From Anaerolineales bacterium (GTDB taxonomy: Bacteria; Chloroflexota; Anaerolineae; 4572-78; J111), in the NCBI GenBank assembly GCA_015075185.1, contig JABTUW010000002.1, positions 1,550,001 to 1,614,000 of the forward strand: 64,000 nt of DNA, written 5' to 3'. The position numbers were made by a program, and so were the translations under genes. The notes under the pieces were generated by a model. The model had not been told where the DNA came from, searched no databases, and saw only the letters and a list, made by a program, of their open reading frames with translations. Shown here one piece after another: positions 32,250 to 40,706 of this stretch; positions within the stretch are counted from its first letter, which is position 1, and each line of letters begins with the position of its first letter.

Positions 32250-33472
32250 AGGTAATCCTTGTATTTGCCTAAAACCAAACAGGAGTTCTGGCCACCCAAA
32301 CCAAAAGAGTTTGACAGCGCTACCTGCACGCTGCATTGGCGGGACTGGTTGGGCACGTAATCCAGATCGCAGGTTGGATCAGGGATTTGATAGTTAATGG
32401 TCGGGTGAATCAGCCCGGTTTCAATGGCCTTAACGCAGGCCAGGGCCTCAATCGCCCCGGCTGCGCCAAATGAGTGGCCCAGCATGCTTTTGGTCGAGCT
32501 GATCGGTATAGCGTACGCTCGCTCGCCAAAGAGTGACTTGATGGCGAATGTCTCGCTGGTGTCGCCCAGCGGCGTGCCGGGACCGTGTGCATTGATGTAA
32601 TCCACCTCATCTGGGCTGACTCCAGCGTCGGCCAGCGCCCAGCGCATGGCCCGGATGGCCCCCCGCGAGTCCGGGTCTGGCGCGGCAATGTGATAGGTAT
32701 CGGACGAGTGCGCGCTGCCCAGCACTTCGGCATAGATCCGGGCGCGGCGGGCTAGGGCATGCTCCAGTCGCTCCAATATCAACATGGCTCCCCCCTCGCT
32801 GACGACAAAGCCATCACGGCTGGCATCGAAGGGCCGGCAGGCGTGGGCCGGGTCGTCGTTGCGGGTCGAGAGAGCGCGCATGGCGCTAAACCCGGCCAGG
32901 GTCGTTTCAACAATGGCCGCCTCGACCCCGCCCGCAATCATCACCTCGCAGCGGCCCTGCTTGATCACCTCGGCGGCCTCGGCAATGGCCATCGTCCCGG
33001 CGGCGCAGGCGGTAGCTGTGGTGTTGCTGTAGCCCTGCGCGTTGAGCTTAACGCAGATGTGAAAAGTTGACAAATTGGGCAGGGCCGCTGGCAGTGAAAA
33101 GGGACTGACCTTGCCCAGGCCGCGCTCCAAATAGTCGCGTAGACCATCTTCGGCCTTGTCAAAGCCGCCCATCGCCGTTCCAACCAGTGCGCCGCTGCGT
33201 TCGGCCAGGCTGCCGGTGAAGGGATAGGATAAGCCCGCATCCTCGACGGCCTGTACCGCGGCAACGATAGCAAAGTGAGAACAGCGCGCCATCCGCTTGG
33301 CTTCTTTGGCCGGCAGGTAAGCCTGCGGTGAAAAACCTTTAACCTCTCCGGCAAAACGCGTCGGTAGGTGGGAGGCATCAAAAAGGGTAATGTCGGCAAT
33401 GCCGGATACTCCTTTGACCAGATTCTCCCAGGTTTCTGTGACCGTATGCCCCAAAGGAGTCATCGCGCCCAT
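32246..33472 (-). CDS. fabF: Beta-ketoacyl-ACP synthase II
   Basis: A 408-residue (from first ATG) condensing enzyme of fatty-acid elongation. The Cys-His-His triad is visible: ATACAAGT (Cys near 155), NAHGPGTPLGD and SMLGHSFGAAG. The usual N-terminal strand RVVITGMG lies in frame just upstream of the first ATG, so the true start must be further 5'. That stretch is a repeat (33490-33532) with no ATG, GTG or TTG. AGGAG sits ahead of an ATC codon near 33517-33519. Transcribed after plsX, with repeat elements between. Confidence 0.88.
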   Translation of the reverse strand: MGAMTPLGHTVTETWENLVKGVSGIADITLFDASHLPTRFAGEVKGFSPQAYLPAKEAKRMARCSHFAIVAAVQAVEDAGLSYPFTGSLAERSGALVGTAMGGFDKAEDGLRDYLERGLGKVSPFSLPAALPNLSTFHICVKLNAQGYSNTTATACAAGTMAIAEAAEVIKQGRCEVMIAGGVEAAIVETTLAGFSAMRALSTRNDDPAHACRPFDASRDGFVVSEGGAMLILERLEHALARRARIYAEVLGSAHSSDTYHIAAPDPDSRGAIRAMRWALADAGVSPDEVDYINAHGPGTPLGDTSETFAIKSLFGERAYAIPISSTKSMLGHSFGAAGAIEALACVKAIETGLIHPTINYQIPDPTCDLDYVPNQSRQCSVQVALSNSFGLGGQNSCLVLGKYKDYL

Positions 33473-33489
33473 GCCAGTGATGACGACGC

Positions 33490-33532
33490 GGGATGTGGGA
33501 GGTGGAGTCTGGGATGTTGGATATGGGATGTT
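33490..33532. repeat. Short tandem repeat at the fabF 5' end
   Basis: GGATGTGGGAGGTGGAGTCTGGGATGTTGGATATGGGATG-like units (plus-strand sense) overlap the missing start of fabF and are in frame with its RVVITG strand. Confidence 0.7.
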
Positions 33533-33584
33533 ATTTCTCCTGCGTTTCCGTAAGTCGGCGAATCTGTAAAGAAGTTGGGTTCTT

Positions 33585-33694
33585 ATGTCATTCCGAGTGG
33601 AGCGTAGCGGAACGAGGAATCTCTTAAATCTATACTATAGCGTAGCTTCTCAGGGATTTCTCGCTCCCGCGTAGCGGATCGCTCGAAATGACAT
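33585..33694. repeat. 110-bp imperfect palindrome, MITE-like
   Basis: ATGTCATTCCGAG at the left end pairs with CTCGAAATGACAT at the right end, with further pairing through GCGTAGCGG and AGGAATCTCT/AGGGATTTCT. No coding capacity. Sits between plsX and fabF. The TCATTCCGAG type is a known style of dispersed bacterial repeat. Confidence 0.75.
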
Positions 33695-33731
33695 GTTCTC
33701 AGTTTAATTCCGATAATATTTATCTAATATT

Positions 33732-34778
33732 TTAATCCGCTTCACTGACTCGTTGAGTCATTGCTTCGTTGTCCCTTTGACTCTTCGCTTCGTTCAGCCC
33801 CTGTTCAATTACGCCGACGATATTTTTTTCAGCCGCTTGTTTGGCCACGCGGATGGCGTTACGGATGGCATAGGCGTCGGAGCGGCCGTGAGCAATGATG
33901 ACCACCCCGTTAACCCCCAGGAGCGGCCCGCCGCCATATTCGCGGTAATCCAGCTTGGCTTTCAGGGCACGAAAGGCCGGTCGAACCAACAGCGCGCCGG
34001 CTGCAGCCAGGGGCCGCGCCTTGATTTCACGTTCCAGCGCCTTGACAATCATCGAAGCCACGCCTTCGGCTCCCTTGATAAAAACGTTGCCGGTGAAGCC
34101 GTCGGTTACTACGACGTCGGCCAGGCCCGCTGGAATATCTTTGCCCTCGACATTACCGACAAAGTTGAGGTTGCTGACTTTCAGCAGGGGCGTGACTTCT
34201 TGAACGAGCATACTCCCCTTATCTTCCTCCTCGCCCGTGGATAGCAGCCCAACCCGCGGGTTGGGTATGTTCAACACCTGGCTGGCATAGTGATAGCCCA
34301 TCAGCGCAAATTGCAGCAGAAACTCCGGGCGCGCATCGGTATTAGCACCCACATCCAGCAAAAAGCAGAAGCCGTGGGGCGACTCATTGGGGAAGATCAC
34401 GCTCAGGGCCGGGCGCTTGATACCTTTGATCCGGCCCAGGCCAAATAACGCCGCTGCCAAAACCCCACCGGAATTACCGGCGCTGACAAAGGCGTCACTG
34501 GCTTTCGTTTTCAGCAGCTCTATCGCCACCACCATCGAGGCGTCTTTTTTATTTTTTACGGCCGTCGCCGGGTGCTCGTGCATTTCGATGACTTCGCTGG
34601 CGGGGATGATCGGCAAATTCAGGCCGGCAGTCTGGTGTTTAGCCAGTTCGGCCTCGATGGCTTGGGGCCGGCCGACCAGTTGGACGGTCAGCTTGAAATC
34701 CCGCGCCGCCCAGACCGCCGCATGGACTGCCGCCGCCGGGGCGTGGTCGCCGCCCATAGCATCCAGAGCTATTTTCAT
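33732..34778 (-). CDS. plsX: Phosphate acyltransferase PlsX
   Basis: About 348 residues from the ATG at 34778, which starts MKIALDAMGGDHAP and follows GGAGA; the in-frame TTG at 34790 is rejected. PlsX makes acyl-phosphate from acyl-ACP for phospholipid synthesis. Family motifs DVGANTDARPE, GLLSTGEEEDKG, VTDGFTGNVFIKGAEG and EYGGGPLLGVNGVVIIAHG are intact. The last 20 or so residues (NEAKSQRDNEAMTQRVSEAD) derive from a short tandem repeat at 33732-33798 and extend the normal C-terminus. Followed by fabF, as often in lipid operons. Confidence 0.92.
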   Translation of the reverse strand: MKIALDAMGGDHAPAAAVHAAVWAARDFKLTVQLVGRPQAIEAELAKHQTAGLNLPIIPASEVIEMHEHPATAVKNKKDASMVVAIELLKTKASDAFVSAGNSGGVLAAALFGLGRIKGIKRPALSVIFPNESPHGFCFLLDVGANTDARPEFLLQFALMGYHYASQVLNIPNPRVGLLSTGEEEDKGSMLVQEVTPLLKVSNLNFVGNVEGKDIPAGLADVVVTDGFTGNVFIKGAEGVASMIVKALEREIKARPLAAAGALLVRPAFRALKAKLDYREYGGGPLLGVNGVVIIAHGRSDAYAIRNAIRVAKQAAEKNIVGVIEQGLNEAKSQRDNEAMTQRVSEAD

Positions 34779-34948
34779 GCAGGTCTCCAAGGAAGAGTGG
34801 GCGGATTATAGCATATTGGGAATGACTGGGCAATCGGGTGTTAAAGGGAAAGAGGACGCGTTTGGTAAATCAGAATTTGTGGGACTTCAGGATTTCGTGG
34901 GGCTTGAAGCTGATGTATGATGACCCTAATTACGTATCAGGCATCATG

Positions 34949-35320
34949 TTAATTTTGCTGCTGGGTACTGGAACTCGCCAGCCGGTGGGTTTCCCGGTCG
35001 TACCGCCCTCCCAGTTCATTGCAGATTGTCTTTTCCCACAGCGGCACGTCATTCACATATGCTGCCCGGGTAATCAGGTGGGCGGCTACCGGTGTGGTCA
35101 AAAAAATAAAGGCAATAGTGGCAATGACCCGTATTGCGATCGCCAAATCGTAGAAATAAAGGGCGGCTGCCAGTAGGGCCAGGCTGGCCCCCAGGGAGCC
35201 GGCTTTGCTGGCAGCAGACATGCGCAGGAACATATCCGGCATGCGAACCACCCCCAGGGCGGCAATAAACACAAAGACCGCGCCGGTCAGCAGCAGCAAT
35301 AAGCTAATCATCTCGCGCAT
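34949..35320 (-). CDS. mrpG: Na+/H+ antiporter subunit MrpG
   Basis: About 123 residues from an ATG at 35320 or 35311 that overlaps the mrpF end. Three TM helices with the MrpG pattern (GVVRMPDMFLRMSAASKAGSLGASL, FIFLTTPVAAHLITRAAY) and a polar tail. Last gene of a complete seven-gene mrp operon, which exports Na+ in exchange for H+ at the cytoplasmic membrane. Confidence 0.9.
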   Translation of the reverse strand: MREMISLLLLLTGAVFVFIAALGVVRMPDMFLRMSAASKAGSLGASLALLAAALYFYDLAIAIRVIATIAFIFLTTPVAAHLITRAAYVNDVPLWEKTICNELGGRYDRETHRLASSSTQQQN

Positions 35321-35582
35321 TTTTGGTTTTCCTTTCCAGATAATAGGCAAAGGCCACCGTGCCCAGAAATGAAATCAAGGCAAAAACCGTGATCACATCC
35401 AAAAAGACTGGTTGATTCACGGTCACAGCGTAGGTAGCCACCAGCCCGACGCCAATCACACTAATCAGATCAAGCGCGACAACCCGGTCGGGCAGGCTTG
35501 GCCCGCGCAGCAGGCGGATAAAAGCCAGCCCCAACGCCCCCAGGAGCAGCAGCGAGACCAGCAGCAGGGTTGGCCCACTCAT
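35304..35582 (-). CDS. mrpF: Na+/H+ antiporter subunit MrpF
   Basis: A 92-residue three-helix protein with the MrpF motif FIRLLRGPSLPDRVVALDLI. Overlaps mrpE by 4 nt at its start and mrpG at its end. Confidence 0.92.
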   Translation of the reverse strand: MSGPTLLLVSLLLLGALGLAFIRLLRGPSLPDRVVALDLISVIGVGLVATYAVTVNQPVFLDVITVFALISFLGTVAFAYYLERKTKNARDD

Positions 35583-36052
35583 GAGAAAACCTCTCGCACC
35601 CGCCGTTCGAACCCTTCTTTGATCTCGCGTCGAAAGGTCTCGACGTCGTCAATGTACATCGCGTGGATGTACAGGACGCGCCGGTCCGTCGAGACGTCCA
35701 GGCTCAACGAGCCAGGAGTCAGGGTAATCAGGTTGGCCAGCAGGGTGATTTCGGCGTCAGTCTTCAAATCCAGGGGGATGGCGACCACCCCCGGACGCAT
35801 CGTCAGGGATGGGCGGATGACGTGGTAGGCAACCCGCAGGTTGGCAATGAGTAGCTCGTGCAGAAAAAAGAAGAAAAAGCTGACCACCTGGACAATTTTG
35901 CGAAAATAGCCAGCTGTCTCCCGGGCCGGTCGCACCAGCCACAGCAGCAGATAGCCCAGCCCAAAACCGGCGACCAGATTAACTGGTGTAAACTGGCCGG
36001 TCAGCGCTACCCAGGCCAGGGCCAGCAGTACGTTCAAAATAAAAAGCTTCAC
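35579..36052 (-). CDS. mrpE: Na+/H+ antiporter subunit MrpE
   Basis: A 157-residue protein with an N-terminal membrane part and the MrpE C-terminal domain (ANLRVAYHVIRPSLTMRPGVV, LANLITLTPGSLSLDVS, YIHAMYIDD). It overlaps mrpD by 4 nt. MrpE is needed for assembly or full activity of the antiporter complex. Confidence 0.92.
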   Translation of the reverse strand: MKLFILNVLLALAWVALTGQFTPVNLVAGFGLGYLLLWLVRPARETAGYFRKIVQVVSFFFFFLHELLIANLRVAYHVIRPSLTMRPGVVAIPLDLKTDAEITLLANLITLTPGSLSLDVSTDRRVLYIHAMYIDDVETFRREIKEGFERRVREVFS

Positions 36053-37557
36053 GGTACCCCTCCTAAAACCGTATCAATGTAGGCCGCTGGATGCAGCAGT
36101 TGCTCGGCGGCCTGGCGGGCCAGCAGGAAAAACGGTTCAGCCGCCAGCCCCATCACTACACTCAAGAGCACCAAAACGGCAATCGGGGCCAGAAACAGCC
36201 ATTTTTGGGCCTGGATACCGGCCGGCGCGAGTACCTTTCCATCTGTCACAGGCGGTCGCTCTTTCCAGAAAGCTTCGGCCCAAATCTTGGTCATCGAATA
36301 CAGGGTCAGCACGCTGACCCCCAATGCCACGGCAACCAGGAGATAGTGCTCGGCTTCCAGGCCGGCTTGGACCAGGATGAATTTGGCCCAAAAACCGGAT
36401 AACGGCGGGATACCGGCCAGAGACAGGGCCGGTATTAAGAACAACACTGCAATACCCGGCTGCGTTTGGTACAACCCGCCCAGTTTCTTCAAATCATACG
36501 TTCCGGCCAGCCGCTGGGTCACGCCGCTGACCAGGAAGAGGGCTGATTTAGCCAGGATAACGTGAGCCATAAAAAATATCGCGCCGGTCAGGGCCAGGGG
36601 GGTGAACAGGCCCAGCCCCAGCAGCAGATACCCGATCTGGCTGATAATGTGGAACGACAGCAAACGCCGGAATTCGTTTTGCACTACCGCGCCCAGTACA
36701 CCGGAAATCATCGTCAGGGCGGCCAGGGTCAGGATCAGGGTGTGGGTATAATCGGGATTCTGGGTGAAAACCAGGGTGAAGGTGCGGATCAAAGCGTAAA
36801 CCCCCACTTTGGTCAGCAAGGCCGAAAAGATGGTCGTAATGACGACCGGCGGGGTATGGTACGAGGCCGGCAGCCAGAAAAAGAGCGGAAAGATGGCTGC
36901 CTTGACTCCAAAAGCAATCATAAACAGGATAGACAGGGTAGTTACCAGGCCGGGTTGGGCAATAGTGGGCAGCCGGCGGGCCAGGTCGGCCATATTCAAG
37001 CTGCCGGTCAGGCCGTAAAGGATACCTAAAGCGGTCAGGAATAGTGCCGACGAGACCAGATTGAGGGTGACATATTTCACCGCGCCTTCCAGTTGCCGGC
37101 GTTCGCCGCCCAAAGCCAGTAGCACAAAGGAGGCAATTAACAATACCTCGAACCAGACATACAGGTTGAAGAAGTCGCTGGTCAAAAAAGCGCCGCAGAC
37201 ACCCATTAACATAATATTAAGGAGGGGATAGTAGCCAAACGCCTCACGCGGGCGGTCGAGGCTGGCCCAGGAGTAGAGCACGGTCAGCAGGCCCATCAGG
37301 CCGGCCAGCACGACCATCAAGGCGCTGAACAGGTCGGCCACGATGACGATGCCGTAAGGGGCAGGCCAGTTGCCCACCGGAGTCGCCTGGATGCCGTTCT
37401 GCCAGACGGAGGTCAGCAGGGCCAGGGCTGCCCCAAAAAGCGCCGCACTACCTGCCAGGCTGAACAGCCGCTGCATCCGGGGGCGCTGCCAGGCCAGCAG
37501 GCAGACAATGGCGGTCAAAAAAGGGACAACAATAGGCAAAATCAGGAGGGTGTTCAT
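36049..37557 (-). CDS. mrpD: Na+/H+ antiporter subunit MrpD
   Basis: A 502-residue polytopic protein of the proton-translocating ND2/4/5 family, with about 14 helices. Signature Lys/Glu helices are visible (WFEVLLIASFVLLALGG, VKYVTLNLVSSALFL, GVKAAIFPLFFWLPASYHTPPVV, LLSFHIISQIGYLLLGLGL). With MrpA it forms the ion path. 4-nt gap from mrpC. Confidence 0.93.
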   Translation of the reverse strand: MNTLLILPIVVPFLTAIVCLLAWQRPRMQRLFSLAGSAALFGAALALLTSVWQNGIQATPVGNWPAPYGIVIVADLFSALMVVLAGLMGLLTVLYSWASLDRPREAFGYYPLLNIMLMGVCGAFLTSDFFNLYVWFEVLLIASFVLLALGGERRQLEGAVKYVTLNLVSSALFLTALGILYGLTGSLNMADLARRLPTIAQPGLVTTLSILFMIAFGVKAAIFPLFFWLPASYHTPPVVITTIFSALLTKVGVYALIRTFTLVFTQNPDYTHTLILTLAALTMISGVLGAVVQNEFRRLLSFHIISQIGYLLLGLGLFTPLALTGAIFFMAHVILAKSALFLVSGVTQRLAGTYDLKKLGGLYQTQPGIAVLFLIPALSLAGIPPLSGFWAKFILVQAGLEAEHYLLVAVALGVSVLTLYSMTKIWAEAFWKERPPVTDGKVLAPAGIQAQKWLFLAPIAVLVLLSVVMGLAAEPFFLLARQAAEQLLHPAAYIDTVLGGVP

Positions 37558-37561
37558 GGCG

Positions 37562-37909
37562 TCAGCTATCGGTTGCTTTCATCTGGTCAAGGTCGTCGTT
37601 GCCGACGGTTTGATAAACACGCTTGATCAGCACCACGGCAAATGCCTGCACACCAAAGCCGATGACGATGGCCGTGAGAATCAGCGCCTGTGGCAGCGGG
37701 TCGGCAAAGGGTGTGGTCAGGGTGGTTTCATTGGCCGGGATCAGGGGCGGCTGGCCGGGAGTCAAGCGCCCTACATCGAAAATCAACAGATTGGTGGCAT
37801 GGCCCAGCAGTACCAGGCCGATGATTAATCTGACAATGCTGCGCCGCAGCATCATGTAGATGCCGCCCGCATACAGCCCGCCGATCACAAATGCCAGAAT
37901 CGTTTCCAT
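37562..37909 (-). CDS. mrpC: Na+/H+ antiporter subunit MrpC
   Basis: About 115 residues from the ATG at 37909, which is one base after the mrpB stop; the longer frame into mrpB is rejected. NuoK-like, three helices (SIVRLIIGLVLLGHATNLLIF, DPLPQALILTAIVIGFGVQAF) typical of MrpC. Confidence 0.92.
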   Translation of the reverse strand: METILAFVIGGLYAGGIYMMLRRSIVRLIIGLVLLGHATNLLIFDVGRLTPGQPPLIPANETTLTTPFADPLPQALILTAIVIGFGVQAFAVVLIKRVYQTVGNDDLDQMKATDS

Positions 37910-37910
37910 C

Positions 37911-38318
37911 TTATTCGTCCGCCAGCGCAAAAATAATGGTTAAAGTAATGCCAATGACCACCAGGTAGACCCCCAGATCAAACAGAACAGGCGTGCCGGC
38001 CTTGCCCAGCACTGGGATGGTCTGGGCGCTCCAGAGGCCGGTCATAAAAGGTTGTCCTGATAAGAGTCCCAACAGGCCGCTGCCGAGGGCAAGCAGCAGG
38101 CCCAGGGCGGTCAATTTGATCGGATCAACGTGCAGCGTTCGCCGGGCCTGGGTGACCCCGTAGGCAATGGTATACAGGGCAAAAGCGGCGGCCGCTACCA
38201 GCCCGCCGGCAAATCCACCGCCCGGTTCATTGTGACCGCGCAGCAGCAGGTAAATTGAGAAGAGCAGCAGGAGCGGGAGCAGATAGCGCGTGGCCGTGCC
38301 CAGGATTAATGATCTCAT
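37911..38318 (-). CDS. mrpB: Na+/H+ antiporter subunit MrpB
   Basis: A 135-residue four-helix MnhB-domain protein with the family motif RGHNEPGGGFAGGLVAAAAFALY. Overlaps mrpA by 4 nt. Confidence 0.92.
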   Translation of the reverse strand: MRSLILGTATRYLLPLLLLFSIYLLLRGHNEPGGGFAGGLVAAAAFALYTIAYGVTQARRTLHVDPIKLTALGLLLALGSGLLGLLSGQPFMTGLWSAQTIPVLGKAGTPVLFDLGVYLVVIGITLTIIFALADE

Positions 38319-40633
38319 GGCGCTTTACCTCCCAGGCGTAGTTTGAGCAGGGCGAAAACGCCCACCGCTGCCGCAGCCAGAACGGTGATCTCGCCCAGTG
38401 TATCCAGGCCGCGGAAATCTACCAGGATCACGTTGACCACGTTGCGGCCGTTGGCCAGCACCAGGCTGTTCATGGCAAAAAAGGGCGTCAGATAGTCCGG
38501 GGCGGGCAAGGCTCGCACCACCAGGGTTAACAGTGTCATCAGCCCGCCCGCGGCCAGGGCGACCAGTAAATCGCGAAGGCGGGCCGGCCCGCTGCTCATC
38601 CGGGCAAAACGGGGCAGGCGGTACAGCACCAGCACGAAGAGAATCACGGTCAGGGTTTCAACAGCCACCTGGGTCATGGCCAGGTCGGGCGCGCCATACA
38701 GAATGTAAATCAAGGCGATCGTGTAGCCAATCACCCCCAAGGCGGCGATGGCGGCCAGACGGGACTCGGCCTGCCCCACGGCCAAAACAGCGCCCAGAAT
38801 CAGGGCGGCCAGGAACCACTCGTAATAGCGGGCCTGGGCTAAATCGGCAAAAAGATCCGGCCAGGTGACCTGAGTGAACAGGGCATAACCGGTCAAACCG
38901 ATGATCGTAGCGATGACCACCAGCAAATAGCGGCGTAAATAACCATTTTGCAGCCACCCTGTTTGAAGCTGGGCTACCCGGAGCATGCCTCGCAGCGCCA
39001 GATGGTACCACTGTTCCGGTCCCCAGGCTGCCAGCGGGTCGAATCGTTGGGTGATGCGGCGCAGCCAGTCACGCCTGGCATAAAGTCCCACCCCGGCGGC
39101 CAGCGTGATCAGGCTGAGGATAAAGACCAGATTAAAGCCGCTCCATGCTGTCAGTTTGACCTCGATCAGCTCGTCGAGGACGGCGGCGGCGGAAGCAGCC
39201 AGCAGCGGCTTAAACAGGCTGCCCGGCAGGAATTCGATGATGACCACCAGCAGCAGGCCCAGCGAGGCCAGCAGGAGGGGTCCCAGCCACATGCGCAGCG
39301 GTGCCTCGTGAGCTTTTTTGGGGGTGTCGCCCCTGGGGCCGAAGAAGGGACGGTACGCGACCAATCCGGCAGCAACAATGGTGAAGGCATTGGCCAGCAT
39401 AGCCGCAGCGGTCAGGAGGGTGGCGGTGGAGGGTGCGGTCAGCGTGGCTTCGTAGATCAACTTCTTGCCAATATAGCCCACCAGGAAGGGCAGCGCCCCG
39501 GCCATGGAGAGAGCGGCCAGGCTCACGGCGGCAAAAGTGACCGGCATCAGGTGGCGCAGCCCCGACAGGTGCGTGATGTCGCGCGTGCCGGTCTCGTGAT
39601 CAATGGCCCCTGCTGCCATAAAAAGCGCGCCTTTGTAGAGCGAGTGGACAATCAAGAAGAAGATGGCCGCTTTGATGGCCACGCTTGTCCCCAGGCCGAT
39701 CAGCAGCACCAGCGTCCCCAGGGCGCTGATGGTCGAGTAGGCCAGAATCCGCTTGAGATCAGTGTGCTGCCAGCTCAGGTAAGCCCCGATGAGCATTGTC
39801 ACCCCGCCGGTGAGGGTCAGCGCGTACTGCCACAGCTCCGTACCGCCCAAAATGGGGCTAAACCGGGCCAGCAGATAGATCCCCGCCTTGACCATCGTGG
39901 CCGAGTGGAGGTAGGAACTGACCGGGGCCGGGGCGGCCATCGCCCCCGGCAGCCAGAAATGGAACGGAAATTGGGCCGATTTGGTGAAAGCGCCGAGGAG
40001 GATCAGAACCAGCAGAGGCAGGTAGAGGGAATGGTTACGGATGACCTCGCCCCGGTTGAGCAGGACCTCCAGCTCCAGGCTGCTGCCGGCCAGGCCCAGC
40101 AAAATCAGTCCGGCCAGTAGGGCCAGGCCGCCGGCGCCGGTAACCAGCAGAGCTTGCAGGGCGGCGGCGCGGGAGGTCTCTTTTTGGTGGTAGAAACCGA
40201 TGAGGAGATAGGAACTCAGGCTGGTCAGTTCCCAAAAAACAAACAGGGTAATGATGTTACCAGCCAGGACCAGCCCGAGCATCGAGGCCATAAACATCAG
40301 CAGGTAGGCGTAAAAACGACCCAATTGGGGGTGTCCGGCCAGGTAGCCTCCGGCATAGATAACCACCAGCCCGCCGATCCCACTGATAAGCAGAGCAAAC
40401 AGTAAGCTCAACCCGTCAACGTAGAACGACATGCTGACGCCCAGGCTGGGCGCCCAGGCATAGCTGAAGGTGAGGATTTCACCGGCGCTGACAGCTCCCA
40501 GGAAGCTGGCGAAATAAGCCAGTAGCCCCGCTGGCAGCAGGGCGATCAGCCAGGCGGAAGTTCCCCGCGCCAGGCGATGCAGCCACGGTGCGGCTAAAGA
40601 TAAGGCAAAACCAGATACAACAGCAGCAAACAT
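38315..40633 (-). CDS. mrpA: Na+/H+ antiporter subunit MrpA
   Basis: A 772-residue large subunit, first gene of the operon. NuoL-like N-terminal two-thirds (FVFWELTSLSSYLLIGFYH, TKSAQFPFHFWLPGAMAAPAPVSSYLHSATMVKAG, LKRILAYSTISALG, HSLYKGALFMAAGAIDHETGTRD), then a NuoJ-like/MrpB-like tail (LYILYGAPDLAMTQVAVETL, VNVILVDFRGLDTLGEITVL). Full length, no disruption. The order A-B-C-D-E-F-G matches group 1 mrp operons. Confidence 0.94.
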   Translation of the reverse strand: MFAAVVSGFALSLAAPWLHRLARGTSAWLIALLPAGLLAYFASFLGAVSAGEILTFSYAWAPSLGVSMSFYVDGLSLLFALLISGIGGLVVIYAGGYLAGHPQLGRFYAYLLMFMASMLGLVLAGNIITLFVFWELTSLSSYLLIGFYHQKETSRAAALQALLVTGAGGLALLAGLILLGLAGSSLELEVLLNRGEVIRNHSLYLPLLVLILLGAFTKSAQFPFHFWLPGAMAAPAPVSSYLHSATMVKAGIYLLARFSPILGGTELWQYALTLTGGVTMLIGAYLSWQHTDLKRILAYSTISALGTLVLLIGLGTSVAIKAAIFFLIVHSLYKGALFMAAGAIDHETGTRDITHLSGLRHLMPVTFAAVSLAALSMAGALPFLVGYIGKKLIYEATLTAPSTATLLTAAAMLANAFTIVAAGLVAYRPFFGPRGDTPKKAHEAPLRMWLGPLLLASLGLLLVVIIEFLPGSLFKPLLAASAAAVLDELIEVKLTAWSGFNLVFILSLITLAAGVGLYARRDWLRRITQRFDPLAAWGPEQWYHLALRGMLRVAQLQTGWLQNGYLRRYLLVVIATIIGLTGYALFTQVTWPDLFADLAQARYYEWFLAALILGAVLAVGQAESRLAAIAALGVIGYTIALIYILYGAPDLAMTQVAVETLTVILFVLVLYRLPRFARMSSGPARLRDLLVALAAGGLMTLLTLVVRALPAPDYLTPFFAMNSLVLANGRNVVNVILVDFRGLDTLGEITVLAAAAVGVFALLKLRLGGKAP

Positions 40634-40706
40634 ATTCGTAAAGGTAATCTGTGATTAGATTTTCGCATTAACCCTTGAAACCAAAGTGGTTTCCTGACTT
40701 TTCATC

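Noticed and set aside
38948..40120. 390-residue plus-strand open frame
   Set aside because: Antisense to mrpA, rich in Gln/Gly/Arg without domain character; a shadow of a real gene.
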